From Gracilaria domingensis (taxonomy: Eukaryota; Rhodophyta; Florideophyceae; Gracilariales; Gracilariaceae), in assembly GCA_022539475.1 (NCBI GenBank), contig VCMS01000129.1, positions 101,351 through 165,350 on the forward strand: a DNA stretch of 64,000 bases. Reading direction: 5' to 3'. This document shows, piece by piece, positions 53,968 to 64,000 of this stretch (positions are counted from its first letter, which is position 1; each line of letters starts with the position of its first letter). The position numbers were made by a program, and so were the translations under genes. The notes below the pieces were generated by a model. The model worked only from the letters and a program-made list of their open reading frames with translations, did not search any database and had not been told where the DNA came from.

Positions 53968-55100
53968 ATGGCGTCCACATGGTACTCTTGAGGAGGATCT
54001 GGTTCTCCTGGTTCTGGTGTTATTTTCTTCGATGGTTCTGCCGTCAACGTAAGGAAGTTTCTGTTTTACTTCAAGAATTTCGCTACCCCCAACGAAGAGG
54101 ATAGTTTTCGGGCTATGAAGTTCCTCGGCTATCTTGAGGGTGAAGCGTTTGACTTCTATTATGACAACTATGCTATTGATGGCTCTCTTTCGATTGAAGC
54201 GAAGCACTATCAGAAGGTAAAGCTCGCTTTGATCGAACGTTTCGGTGCAATCGAGGAACCGGCGGAGAGGATTCGTCGGGCAGTTTCGGCGCGTTTAGAT
54301 TACGTCGATCTGCTAGGGTCCCTGAAGAAAATGGACTCTTTCTCCGATCAAGCAGGTTTTAACTCGAAAGCTAAGTTCGGGTTATTACGAAACGCCGTCA
54401 TGGAGTTTGCAGATCTTGCGCAGTTTGTCGCTCTCCGTGGAGCAGATGATTATGAATCCTCGAAGGCTCTCGTTATGGACTTTGTTGGCGGAAAGAAAGC
54501 TCTCAGGTCGTAGGGTACCCTCAACGCTTTCCCACCGGCGAAACATCATGTTTATGATATTCTTCAACGTTCTAAGGAACCTGCTCATCCAAGTCCGCTT
54601 GAATCGAAAGTGGATCAGTTGGCCGACCAGATGGCACAGTTGCACCTCTTAGTGAAGAAGACTCAGACCGTTGCGACTGCCAACGTACGTCAGGATACGG
54701 AAAACGTTTGTTCATATTGCAGCCAACCCGGCCACTTTGCCGCACGTTGTGAACGTAATCCACATCGAGGCACATGCTGTGGTAATTGTGGCAAGTTAGG
54801 TCACTCTGCAACTGCGTGCTGGAGGAAGAATAACACCGATGTTGTGCGAAAAGTTTCATTTGAAGATGTAAAGTCCGAATCAGAGAGAGAGAAGTTGCTG
54901 AGTGAGAAACGAGGTTCCTAGAACACAGGCGAGAACCAAGTCTCAGTTGTGATTGCTAACCCTTCAGATAATGAAGATTCCGTTACTACCGCAAACAGAG
55001 ATGCGGAAGGGAAGCCTCTGCCCAAACAACCACGAACTAGCCCTCTTCTCTCAGATGTAGAGCAAAACCCTGCGCTAGGCGCGATGGGGAATCTCCACTA
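53968..55100 (+). pseudogene. gag: gag relic F with two CCHC zinc knuckles, cut off by element D
   Basis: One frame runs from ATG 53968 to 55100, interrupted by TGA (~53989), TAG (54511) and TAG (54919). The capsid-like part contains VRKFLFYFKNFATPNEEDSF and then MKFLGYLEGEAFDFYYDNYA, a typical gypsy/retroviral capsid N-domain pattern. Two zinc knuckles follow, CSYCSQPGHFAARC and CGNCGKLGHSATAC (about 54714-54820). The two-knuckle arrangement separates it from the one-knuckle Gag of A, B and D. The frame ends at the boundary of D's LTR, so the rest of F was displaced by that insertion and would lie beyond the window. Confidence 0.8.
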
Positions 55101-56043
55101 GGATGTCCGAGTCCTACTCCCTGGATGGGATAGAAACAGAGGTAGAACCCTCTGTCCGTGGGCGAGTCGCGAGACAAGCCGGGTGTAAGACCGGAGACGG
55201 TGACTGGATATACCTACAGAGATGAGATGCAAAGAACGGTGTAGATCCAGAGGTGGAGTGTGATCCGAACCTGGAGAGATGGAGAGAAAGGGAACCGTGT
55301 CAACGGGGGAAAGCTCACGGTGCAACCCACCGAAGCGGAGCTACGGACCGTGCCAACCGGCGGGAACAGGTCCGATAGCGGAGCGACGCACAAAAGCGTG
55401 CCAAAAATATACCCAATACTGGGGCGGAAGCAATACCTGAACCAAGTGAACGGGTGACAACAACAGTCACGAAAGTAAACAACAAAATACAATGACAACA
55501 ACAATGGACCGATACAACGATAGATATAACAAAGATTCCAGAGATGGCAAGATGCAAGCTTCCTAAGTGACCCTGAGGGGTAGTAGCGCCGAAACCAATC
55601 GTGGTTACTCTCCGAGGGGAGTGGTAAACCTACGTAGGCAGCTGTCTACTATAGCCCGATCCTCAACAGGACGCGACTCAGTTGTCCATTTACTTGGAGG
55701 CTCCAGGGTGAGATCACCCGAGCATATATACTATTACTACTACGGTATCTACAGTGCACACCTCCCGAGGGTCATACACGTGGGCGAACCACGGTTAGGG
55801 CGCAGGGTATTCCCCAACCGGCGTGGCACAAATATCTAACTAACCAGCTGCACCACGTGCCCTACTATCACACCTACTAGGCACTTCCCATGCAGGGTCC
55901 ACCTATTAAGGGTCCAACCAAACCATCCCAACAATACCCAAAATTAAAGGGAGTTTTCATAACTTAGCCACGTCATTGGCCATCGGTACCATCTCATTAT
56001 GAGAACCGTGATGCATCCGATAGTGGAAAGGCGTTGCTCCACA
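55101..56043 (-). repeat. 3' LTR of element D
   Basis: On the minus strand it starts TGTGGAGC directly after a polypurine tract and ends CTCGGACA at the F junction, giving about 943 bp with TG...CA ends. It shares two ~17-base blocks with the LTR of A in the same orientation. The partner LTR lies outside the window, so the ends are inferred from the PPT and the F breakpoint. Confidence 0.65.
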
Positions 56044-56063
56044 TCTCCCCTTCCTTACTTCCT
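56044..56063 (-). other. polypurine tract of element D
   Basis: The minus strand reads GGAAGTAAGGAAGGGGAGA immediately before TGTGG. A purine run touching the LTR start is the plus-strand primer of LTR retrotransposons. Confidence 0.68.
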
Positions 56064-56140
56064 TAGGTTCGAGCGCGAGCGCGAGAGCGACGGCGAAGTA
56101 CCGACATCCGGAGCATGATCCTTCTTCTACTCTGGCAGGA

Positions 56141-58052
56141 ATGAATCCGAATCCGTTCCATACCAACCCGCTCCCGGGGAACTCGTCGTCAGCTCCGCAA
56201 GCGGCGTCTGAGGTGCCCTCGGGCAGTGCGTCGCAACAAGAACATCCTCCTCAAGGCCCCTCCCAATACTTCGGTGGGTTTCAGTCAGCTCCTCTCCCTC
56301 AAGGGAATCCGTATAGTGGTCCGTTCAATCAACCCTATGCGGGGTACAACCATCTCCGGTTCTTCCCTTCTGAGACGCATGCTCCGGTCCCGCAAGCAGT
56401 GGCTCCTTTCAGCTTCTACGAGGCGTATCCCCATCCGAGTGCTCCTCTTCCGATGCCTCCGGCTCCTCCAGTTGCTCCTACACAGCAGGCTTTCGATCCT
56501 AACGCCATTGCTTGGAATGCCGAGCAGGCTGTCCCGTTGACGGTGAACACCCGTGGGTGGATTAGTCGTGAGTTCCTCGTGAATCGGGATATCCGCCGCG
56601 AGGGCATTTTCTTCTCCCGCGCGCCGTGGTTTCACCCGACAGCAGTTGCCGATGAGGCTCTCATCGATTCTTACGCCGTGAACGGAGTGCCCCCAGGTGG
56701 GATCCCCCGAGATCCAGTACGCTCCCGCGAGTGGCGAACCCGCATTGCGGTGGAACCTCACTTGCTCTGATGTGAACGTGGAGAGTCCCTTGACCAAGCG
56801 CGTGGGGAGATGGCTCGTCTGGCTTACTCCAGGGTTGAAAGGTTGCGATATGATCATCCGATTCTGGCAGAATTCGACTTCGACGTGTCGCACTACCGTA
56901 CCTACGGGGAGGTTTCATATGGCAACGCGTTGGGCCGGGTTTCGGGAAGCGGAGCATCGGTATCACTTTGGTGAAGTGGATCCTGATATCCTCCTGTGGA
57001 GTCGTCCCTTGCTGAGGGCAGAGTTCCGATACCTGTCACGGAGTAGGCGTCACAACCGTGATCTCTATGATTTCGAGAGGAGGGTCCGGTTTGAGCGGAA
57101 TGCGCGCTCCCGTCGGAGACATCTGATTCCGTATCCAAATTTGGAGGTTGATCGTTTACGCTTCGATGCGTTACCGTCCCGATACGTGGGCCTTCCATCG
57201 TGGTGGAGTCGGGTTGAGGTCCCTGCGGGGTGTTTCGCTGAACTCCCGCCGAGCATCTACTATATCGGCTCGCGGTTGATAGACAATCCCGACTCGGGCT
57301 ATTGGTCGTTGGTATTCGCCGAGTGGGCTGCCCGCGCAGCGGTTCATCTCTTGTGGGATGTGTACGACCATTACCGATTGTGGTATCTCCCTCCGAATCT
57401 CAGGTGGCTCCTCCGAAGGATTGATCTCACGACCCCCTTGGGTTCTGAAGCTAACCAGGAAGAGGTTGGGGAGTTGTTGGATGTCATCGACAGGGTCGAT
57501 TGGGACCGAGTTCCCGTAGCTTGGCAGCCTGACAGGCGACAGCGTTTCCGCGACCGATCACCGGGGCGAATTTCCACCCGTTCCGGGGTCTGGGTGTACT
57601 ACGACCCGTGGGAGCGACAGTTCATCTCCGAGGAGCAAGCGACTGCAATAGCGGCTATGCCCCGCGCAATGCCGGTCGGTCACCCAGTAGGGTTCGTGTT
57701 CCTCGAGGATTACGCCGTTCCGTCGGATGCACCTGATCCAATGTTGGACGATGATGAGATTGCCACCGTAGCCGGGCCAGCACGGCTGACAGGAATTCCG
57801 AACTCGGATCCTAACGCGGCAGCGGTCCCAACAGAGGGCGTTCAAGCCCCTGCGGGATGGTCCTTGATCGCTCCCACTACTCAGCCTGCCAATTCGGCTA
57901 GAAGTGTGGCTTCCCTTCGTGCTGACCTCCTGGCTCATGGCATTCCGATCCCCGCGGGAGTGAACACCGTTGCGGGGCTCGCGGCTCTCGCGAGCGAGTA
58001 CTTCACGCAAAATCCCAACACGGGAAGCGGTGCTCCCTCCACTGGCGGCTAG
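56141..58052 (+). pseudogene. long antisense ORF in the 3' region of element D, function unknown
   Basis: A protein of about 630 residues is readable on the plus strand, opposite to pol. Part 1 (56141-56770) is Pro/Gln/Ser-rich (FHTNPLPGNSS onward) and then more ordered (NTRGWISREFLVNRDIRREG). A TGA follows, but the same frame stays protein-like to about 56970 (MARLAYSRVERLRYDHPI). A +1 frame change then leads into part 2 (to 58052), which is Trp/Tyr/Arg-rich (LPSRYVGLPSWWSRVEVP; YDHYRLWYLPPNLRWLLR) and ends in an Ala/Pro-rich tail. I recognise no domain. Its place between chromodomain and 3' LTR matches the antisense ORFs known from some large plant gypsy elements. One stop and one shift suggest recent decay. 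Confidence 0.6.
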
Positions 58053-58485
58053 CCCCTCATGAGGTCTTCCTCCAATCTTAGAGTGTCTTGTGATAGTTTC
58101 CAATTAAAGCCAGCTAGTGGCAAATTTTCCCTTACCCTCGTCGAGGTATGCTTCTCGGCCACGAGCTTCTTCTTCTTCCTTCTTCCTCAACAGGATCTGT
58201 TCTTTCTCAATTCTCTTCCAGTTCCTGGCCACATAGTGCAGATGTCTTAATTCCTTTTTAGGCAGTTTCTACTTCTCCGTAATACGGAAGTCTCCCGATA
58301 ATTCGGTAATTCTACTACATCTCTCCTATGATACAGAGGATCTCATCCTACTTCTTTCTCTTCTTCTTCTCTTCTGAGCATCCTTCTTCGGACTTCTTAC
58401 CGCACGGCGGGCATGAGTACTATAAAGCACACCGGTAAGCGGGCTACCCGACCATCGCGTTATCCAATGTTGGAGGCAATGGCAT
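58053..58485 (-). other. purine-rich segment between the chromodomain and the antisense ORF of D
   Basis: On the minus strand this has GAAGAAGAAGAG runs like the tail of B, including a TTTGCCACTAG word matching TTTACCACTAG in B near 13540. No gene. Confidence 0.5.
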
Positions 58486-58824
58486 CCGAGTATGGCGATG
58501 ATACGACATCACCTTGGACCTGGGGAGGTGTTCAATTGGCTCCCAAGTGTCCTAGTCAGGGGGATAGCCGTACCAACGGACTTTATAGAGTAGTTTCCCT
58601 TCGGGGCTTTCCTCGTGCTCCACGATACGATCTACCACGAATTCTTGTGAGTATAAGCCATCTTTGGCTTCTTCCTTGTCCTTTGCCGACATCGGGGAGT
58701 GACAATTGGCAAAAGCCAAGCGGGATAGTAGCTTCTTCGGGCTCTGAACCGGTTCTCGGGGCGGGGGACGGGTGAACTGTCGTGTCCTCCTGCCGTCGCG
58801 ACGGAGTGCGCTAACTCCCGACAC
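58486..58824 (-). pseudogene. chromodomain of element D pol, interrupted by one TAG
   Basis: The chromodomain reads YSQEFVVDRIVEHEE, then LLYKVRWYGYPPD, a TAG at about 58552-58554, and DTWEPIEHLPRS. B has Glu at the stop position, so it is a single substitution. The domain would tether the integrase to modified histone tails. It is separated from the integrase ORF by a poorly conserved spacer with frame breaks. Confidence 0.75.
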
Positions 58825-59719
58825 GGGCGTCCAATTGCCTCACAAGTGAGCTCAATCAAAAGCTCTCTATCTCCGGATTCCGGCAAACTCTTTTCTATCC
58901 CAGACGGGCGACTAACCAACAAACGGTAGCGTCCGTGCTGGGAAGCTACTTTCACTTTGGCCGCGGAAGAGCCGTTGGGACGGAGAAGTGGTGCACAGCA
59001 CTCCGTGTGCAGGGCGGGGGAACGTCGGGCCACGGCGCGTGACCTGCCGTGCACTCCATTTTCATTGGATAGTAGGGCGCGCGCGTGCACGAGTGTGCGC
59101 CACACGTCTTGTGAACGGTATCTACAGTGTCAGACCCCGGCCGACGGTTGCCAAGCGGCGTGCACGACTCTCCAGCAATGGCCCTCGATTACAGCGTGTA
59201 ATCTCAAATCTCCCGCCAGCGGGCTGCGCATGCACACTATCGGTAGTGCCGTTTACCATGATTACGGGTCCTACGCGTGGTAGCGTTCCGTGTTCTTCAT
59301 TACGCCCTCAAGGAGGACTTCTCCACTTCCTTCTTCAGGCTTTCCAGGGTAATCCGCAAGGATTCTTCTCTTCTTTCTCCTCCCGCTACGGGCTGTTCCC
59401 AGGTGGGCTATACATCGCTCTCCATGTCGCTTCGTCCCACAAAGGGGTCGGCGGAGACTGTGCGTTCGCGCGAGCGAGATGCGGTACGCTCCAACGACTT
59501 GGATTGAAACCCAATGGGGCTACTAACTTTCTTAGCAGCAGCACTCCCAGCAGGGGATTCTTCACTTCTTCTGAGGTCCTTCCTCGCCGAGCTCTCCGAT
59601 TCGCGTAAATCAGCACCAACGCGACCATTCCCAGCGAGGGATTCCGTCTCATTCTGAGATTCAGCACCTCGGTCAGGTCCAGCGGATGCCGGAGCAACCG
59701 GAGCGCGATTTACACTGTC

Positions 59720-62518
59720 CTATCCCTCCTTAGGGTGCAATACGGCTTCCGCATTTCGCGCCAATACCGTAGACGGGGGGTGAATCTCATGCAACTCAGT
59801 AGAGGGTGTAGGTGTAACCCGTGAGAGTCCGGGATTATCCTTGAGCAACTCTGTTGTTTCAGGCAAGTCAGAGAGACCGCGCTGCGGGTGGGGCAAAACT
59901 GATGGACGGTTTGCTGCAGTACCCGACTGTTCGGTAACTTCATACGACGATGGATCGTTTCCGGTACCCGGCGGTGCGATAACTTCCTGTATAGGGCTCG
60001 GTGCGCGATATACGCGATCTCGCGATACCCGCTCGTGCTGATTATCGATACCAAGCACGACCGTAGTCTCCTGTACGAATACAACCCGATAGGGGCCACT
60101 GGCGATTGGAGAGAGCTTGTGGCGCTTCTCCTTCTCAGGATTGTAGTACTCCTTCCTGAGGAACACGTAATCACCAACCCGCAGCTGCGGTAGCGGCCTA
60201 CGGATTCGGCTATCGAAATTGCGCTTGTAGGCTAGTTGAGCTTTCTCCATAGAGCGCTTAGCAATAGGCACCAGCGTGGTTAACCATTTCTTCCACACTT
60301 CGCGGTGTAGCCTCGGTGTCGAGTACTCGTCCATGGTTGGCTGTGCCTCAATGGCAAGAGGAGGTGGTCTCCTTGACAGGACTAACTCGAAAGGGAACAA
60401 AGACGTTACCCGATGTACCTGGGTGTTGTACGCGTATGTAATGGCGTCTGTGTACAAATCCCAAGTCTTGGGGTGTTCCGCAACGTAGGATCTCAATGCA
60501 CCAAGAATGGTTCGATTAAATCTCTCTGCCTGACCATTAGTTTGGGGGTGATATGTTGTTGTAAACAGATTCCTAATGTCGAGGATGCGACAAACGTCTT
60601 GAAAGAATTTCAACGTGAACTGGGAGCCGTTGTCGGAGAGTAAGTGTACCGGTGGTCCATAGACAAAGACCCAGTGGGTAACAAACGCCTGAGCCACAGC
60701 CGCAGCAGTTATCCGCTTGAGCGGCACAGTCCGTACCAGCTTTGAGAAGCGATCGGTGATTACCAAGAGGTATTGATTCCCTTGCGAAGTTTTGATCAAT
60801 TCGCCCAGAATGTCAATGGTGACAAACTCTAGCGGCGCCCTTGCAGAGAATAGCTTCAACTTCTTTGAATGCTTCCTCCGCTTGATATCGTTCTTGGCAC
60901 ATTCCTGACAGGATCGACGTACTGCATGGCAGTCGAATGCCATTGCCGGCCAGTAAAAATCCTTTCTCAATGTGAGATACAACTTTCTTCCTCCCGGATT
61001 GGCTCCCAACTTCACATAGTGAGAGAGGTGAAGAACTCCACTCTGTAAGGAGTGCGGCACCACTATTTGTGGGTTCGTTGACACCTTTCTTATTAGGTAG
61101 CCTTGATTATTCACCTGAAAGGGCAAGTGGTATCCACCGTTCAGACGGGCTCGTATCTGTGTACAGAAGGGATCCATCTGCTGTTCCCGTATCATCTCCT
61201 CGGGCGTGATGGGTATAAATGACCCGGTACCCGGTTCAGCGGATCGTGTGACGAGTATATCGTCACAAACGTCATCCGTCACAATTTCCATACTCCCCTC
61301 AAGGTCACCAACCATAAAACATGGGATGTCGGCGTCCCCGGTAGGCTCGGCTTCAGCTGCTGTGCCCAAACGGGATAGGGCGTCCGCCTGGAGGTTAAGG
61401 GAGCCTTTCTTGTACACTACTTCGAAGTCGAATTCCGACAGTCGGAGTCTCCAAGGCATCAGGCGTCCCGATGGTTCGGTGATTTCCATCAGCCAGCGAA
61501 GGCACTTGTGGTCGGTGTGTACACGAAAGTGGGTTCCCATCAAATATGGTCTGAGTGTCGATAATGCCCAGACTACGGCAAGACATTCCTTCTCGGAAAC
61601 TGAGTAATTCCGTTCATGGACGTTTAGCGATCTCGACCAGTACCCAATAGGGTGTCGTTCCCCGGTCTCATCGGTTTGAAACAAAGCGCACCCAACCTGG
61701 TTTGCGCTGGCGTCAGTGTCGACCTCATAGGATAACCCAGGTTTGGGGAGAGCCAGAATTGGCGGAGACGTCACGGCTTCAACCAATGCCGCGAACGCGG
61801 AGGTCTCTTCACCTCCAAAGGGGTCCAATTCAACAGGTTTTCCTTTCGTAAGGAGCTTGTTCAACGGTGAAGCAATGTCCGCAAAGTTCGGAACGAAACG
61901 TCGGTATACGTTACACAGTCCTAAGAAGGATCGCAGCTCTGTTTGAGTTCTCGGATGTTTCGCCTCCTTCAAGGATTTGACCTGCACTTCATCGACTGAA
62001 AGCTTTCCGGGACGGATTATGTGACCCAGATACTTGAGCGATTCGGTGAAGAACTCGCACTTCTTGAGTTTCAATGTGATCCATGCGTCGCGCAGTACTC
62101 TCATAACGTCCCGCACATGGGCCAGATGATCATCCAGATTGTTGGAAAAAACGACGATATCGTCCAGATACACCAAACATGTGGTCCACTTAAATCGTGC
62201 CAGTATGATATCGACCGCACGCTGGAATGTAGCGGGTGCATTAGTTAACCCAAAGGGCATTCTCCGGAAACGGTATAGGCCTTGATGGCATACGAACGCC
62301 GTCTTATCTCGGTCTTTTTCCCTGATGGGAACCTGCCAGTATCCCCAGTTAGCGTCAAGGGTGGTGAACACGTTCGCGCTCCCAAGAGAATCGGTATATT
62401 CGTCCATCCGGGGTATCGGATATACATCTTTCACTGTCACCGCATTAAACTTTCGGTAATCGATACAAAATCTCCAAGATCCATCCGGTTCGGAACTAGC
62501 ACTACTGGTGACGCCCAA
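59720..62518 (-). CDS. pol: RT, RNase H and integrase block of element D pol (932 aa open)
   Basis: This is the longest intact enzyme block in the window. RT: WRFCIDYRKFN near 62475, FTTLDANWGYWQVP near 62350, MPFGLTNAPATF near 62245 and the catalytic YLDDIVVFSN near 62165. RNase H: YEVDTDASANQVG near 61725 and HTDHKCLRW near 61520. Integrase: the HHCC zinc region (LHLSHYVKLG, then CQECAKN) near 61030-60900, with the DDE triad in TIDILGEL (~60815), LLSDNGSQF (~60630) and GQAERFNRT (~60525). A GPYRVV module lies near 60090. All catalytic residues are present. It ends at a stop after a Pro/Ser-rich tail. The N-terminal RT part and protease are in other frames, so it cannot be made as normal Gag-Pol. 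Confidence 0.87.
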   Translation of the reverse strand: MGVTSSASSEPDGSWRFCIDYRKFNAVTVKDVYPIPRMDEYTDSLGSANVFTTLDANWGYWQVPIREKDRDKTAFVCHQGLYRFRRMPFGLTNAPATFQRAVDIILARFKWTTCLVYLDDIVVFSNNLDDHLAHVRDVMRVLRDAWITLKLKKCEFFTESLKYLGHIIRPGKLSVDEVQVKSLKEAKHPRTQTELRSFLGLCNVYRRFVPNFADIASPLNKLLTKGKPVELDPFGGEETSAFAALVEAVTSPPILALPKPGLSYEVDTDASANQVGCALFQTDETGERHPIGYWSRSLNVHERNYSVSEKECLAVVWALSTLRPYLMGTHFRVHTDHKCLRWLMEITEPSGRLMPWRLRLSEFDFEVVYKKGSLNLQADALSRLGTAAEAEPTGDADIPCFMVGDLEGSMEIVTDDVCDDILVTRSAEPGTGSFIPITPEEMIREQQMDPFCTQIRARLNGGYHLPFQVNNQGYLIRKVSTNPQIVVPHSLQSGVLHLSHYVKLGANPGGRKLYLTLRKDFYWPAMAFDCHAVRRSCQECAKNDIKRRKHSKKLKLFSARAPLEFVTIDILGELIKTSQGNQYLLVITDRFSKLVRTVPLKRITAAAVAQAFVTHWVFVYGPPVHLLSDNGSQFTLKFFQDVCRILDIRNLFTTTYHPQTNGQAERFNRTILGALRSYVAEHPKTWDLYTDAITYAYNTQVHRVTSLFPFELVLSRRPPPLAIEAQPTMDEYSTPRLHREVWKKWLTTLVPIAKRSMEKAQLAYKRNFDSRIRRPLPQLRVGDYVFLRKEYYNPEKEKRHKLSPIASGPYRVVFVQETTVVLGIDNQHERVSRDRVYRAPSPIQEVIAPPGTGNDPSSYEVTEQSGTAANRPSVLPHPQRGLSDLPETTELLKDNPGLSRVTPTPSTELHEIHPPSTVLARNAEAVLHPKEG

Positions 62519-63940
62519 GGCGATTGAGCTGCTTCAATAACGCCAGCCCGCAACATCTTCTCAACTTGAGACTTCTCTTCCTCCCGAGCCTTCGGTCTGG
62601 CCCGATAGGGGTGTTGCGCAATCGGCCGAGTATTCGGAAGCAAGTCAATGCAATGCTCAGTTCCTCCAATCGTTCCTAGAGTTCCGTCCATATGGGAGTG
62701 AATTCCCGCAGCATCTCGCGAAGCTTCTCCCGATGGGATTCCGGTACATGCTCCAAATCAAGCTTCATCAATTCCTCAACAGGATCCTTCAAATCACTGC
62801 CAGGTGGCACAGGACTAACCTCTAGAGGTCTCGGATTGTCTGAACCCGAGTCTTCTTGGGCTTGTTCCGTATCCACGGCTTCAACAACTTGTGACTCGGC
62901 GCTCTCTTCCCCTCTTTAGGGTCAGACACTCCGAGAACCTTGGCGATAGGTATCTTTGTCGGAACGACCGCAGTCAGGTGTGGCAGCACAGTAACAATCA
63001 CTTGGTTCTTTACCAGCCACTGAGTGGATTTTCCAAAGTTGGCGACCATGACCTTGAAGGGTTGATCTGGTTGGATAGTGACCACTCCATTAGCAAGAGC
63101 GATTTGGCGCTGTTCATATAAAGCCGGTAACGGTTGTATCGTGTGGAGGCCCCATTGTGTGGTGTTGACGTCGACCCATACCTGGGACTCTGGTGGCAAC
63201 TGCACGGACTTCGTGACGTGTATTTTGTCGCACCTCAATCCATCGTTGGAGCTTCTTGCGCGGGCGGTCAGCGTACGGCTTCCCGTAGCGGGCGAAAACG
63301 TATCCGAACATCGGCAGTATCGACCCGTCTTCCATTTCCCACTTGTCGTTTCCGCGGACGATTGCTCCCGACCCAGATCGCAGAGGTCACAAACCGAAAA
63401 GATCCGGCAGCCATGAGTCACAGACGACAATCAAGTTGTACAAACAATTCCTATACCGTCACAAGAGTGTTAATAAAAGCCGTCTCTAACGGTATTATTG
63501 TCGCGATGGTGATTTAGGGCAGGGCGAAAACGGATTGTCTCCCAAAGCTGCGGCGGATGCTCTTGTGATCACTGTTGGGGGCGGTCCTGTAGTCCGGACA
63601 AGCTATTGCCTGACCATAGAGTCTGGGTGGACAGGCCTTAAGGTCGGATTACACCTAAGTAATTACTCTTGCCATACCGAGGATTTATCCGGACACGGTA
63701 ATTTCGGCGACTTGACCCACGGGCGAGAAGAACACCACATTGTTCCGAATCCACGTCAGTTGGCAGATTCTTCCGTGTTAGATCCTTACAGCCGGGGAGT
63801 GACAAGGCCGGAGTCGCCCGGCGTTCTCAGCTTCGGTCTCGAAGACGCCGACCCGCGAGGGGAGACTCCCAAGTCAGTCTTCTCGGAGCAGACCAGCCTG
63901 TCGGGTGCCGATTCCGCCTGGCACCCATTTTGATGACCGT
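62519..63940 (-). pseudogene. gag end, protease and connection region of element D, broken
   Basis: Homology to A and B is continuous but changes frame near 62520, 62685, 62870 and between 63430 and 63560. At the protease active site the conserved GAT (Asp) of DTGA has become ACT, so the motif reads TTGP (about 63595). Connection-region words survive (HTIQPLPALYEQRQIALANG; STQWLVKNQV). The RT N-terminus is at 62691-62520 (RPIAQHPYRARPKAREEE). Confidence 0.7.
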
Positions 63941-64000
63941 GTCGCGGTCAATTCTTCCCTCCATCTCTGGCTACAAAGGACGCGGGCTTGATTCCCATAG

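Larger units (their letters stand above)
55101..64000 (-). mobile_element. Ty3/gypsy (chromodomain) element D, 3' part with antisense ORF
   Basis: Read leftward from the window edge: end of gag, decayed protease/connection region, intact RT-RNase H-integrase, spacer, chromodomain, purine-rich tail, a 2-kb segment carrying an ORF on the opposite strand, a polypurine tract and the 3' LTR. Proteins are collinear with A and B. The left end abuts the gag of relic F. Confidence 0.82.

Overview
This is nuclear DNA of a eukaryote. It has chromodomain-type Ty3/gypsy LTR retrotransposons, an EnSpm/CACTA-type transposase, one gene with GT-AG introns, a TFIIIC subunit and a C2H2 zinc-finger protein. The few host genes are compact and mostly intronless. 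Some are extremely GC-rich (long CGCG runs, Ala/Arg/Pro/Gly-rich proteins) and sit in a repeat sea of ordinary composition. That pattern fits a compact-gene alga, with a red alga as my first guess, but nothing in the window proves the taxon. No tRNA, rRNA, CRISPR or bacterial feature was found.

Layout. 1-4.7 kb: minus-strand gypsy element A, 5' part only, with one nonsense codon in gag and an open pol running off the window. 4.7-13.6 kb: a second copy, B, on the plus strand, head-to-head with A. Its gag is intact; its pol is broken and carries a 454-bp CACTA-like MITE inside the integrase. 13.6-21 kb: an uncharacterised minus-strand ORF, a decayed CACTA transposase, another ORF and a second 454-bp MITE. 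22.6-23.7 kb: a RING-finger gene with no visible 5' exon. 26-31.7 kb: old, 3'-truncated gypsy element C (minus). 33.1-34.3 kb: degenerate satellite repeats next to a small orphan gene (34.6-35.1 kb). 35.1-38.9 kb: AT-rich and gene-free, with one strong hairpin.

38.9-48 kb is the host-gene island. It holds a C2H2 zinc-finger gene (+), TFIIIC subunit 5 (-, convergent with it), and a three-exon gene (-) whose spliced product matches the MYDGF/UPF0556 secreted-protein family. A gag-protease fragment of another retroelement (G) is wedged between the last two. 51.1-51.5 kb: a second orphan gene. 52.6 kb: a GC-rich ~45-bp minisatellite. 54-55.1 kb: a gag relic (F), cut off by the 3' LTR of gypsy element D. 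D fills 55.1-64 kb on the minus strand (3' LTR, PPT, pol with an intact RT-RNase H-integrase block, chromodomain) and carries a long antisense ORF between pol and the LTR.

The transposon genes work in the usual way: gag and pol are translated from one RNA with an apparent -1 shift at the gag stop, and A, B and C share the same unusual primer-binding site. The host genes are unrelated housekeeping or regulatory functions: RNA polymerase III transcription, a putative transcription factor, a secretory-pathway protein and a probable E3 ligase.
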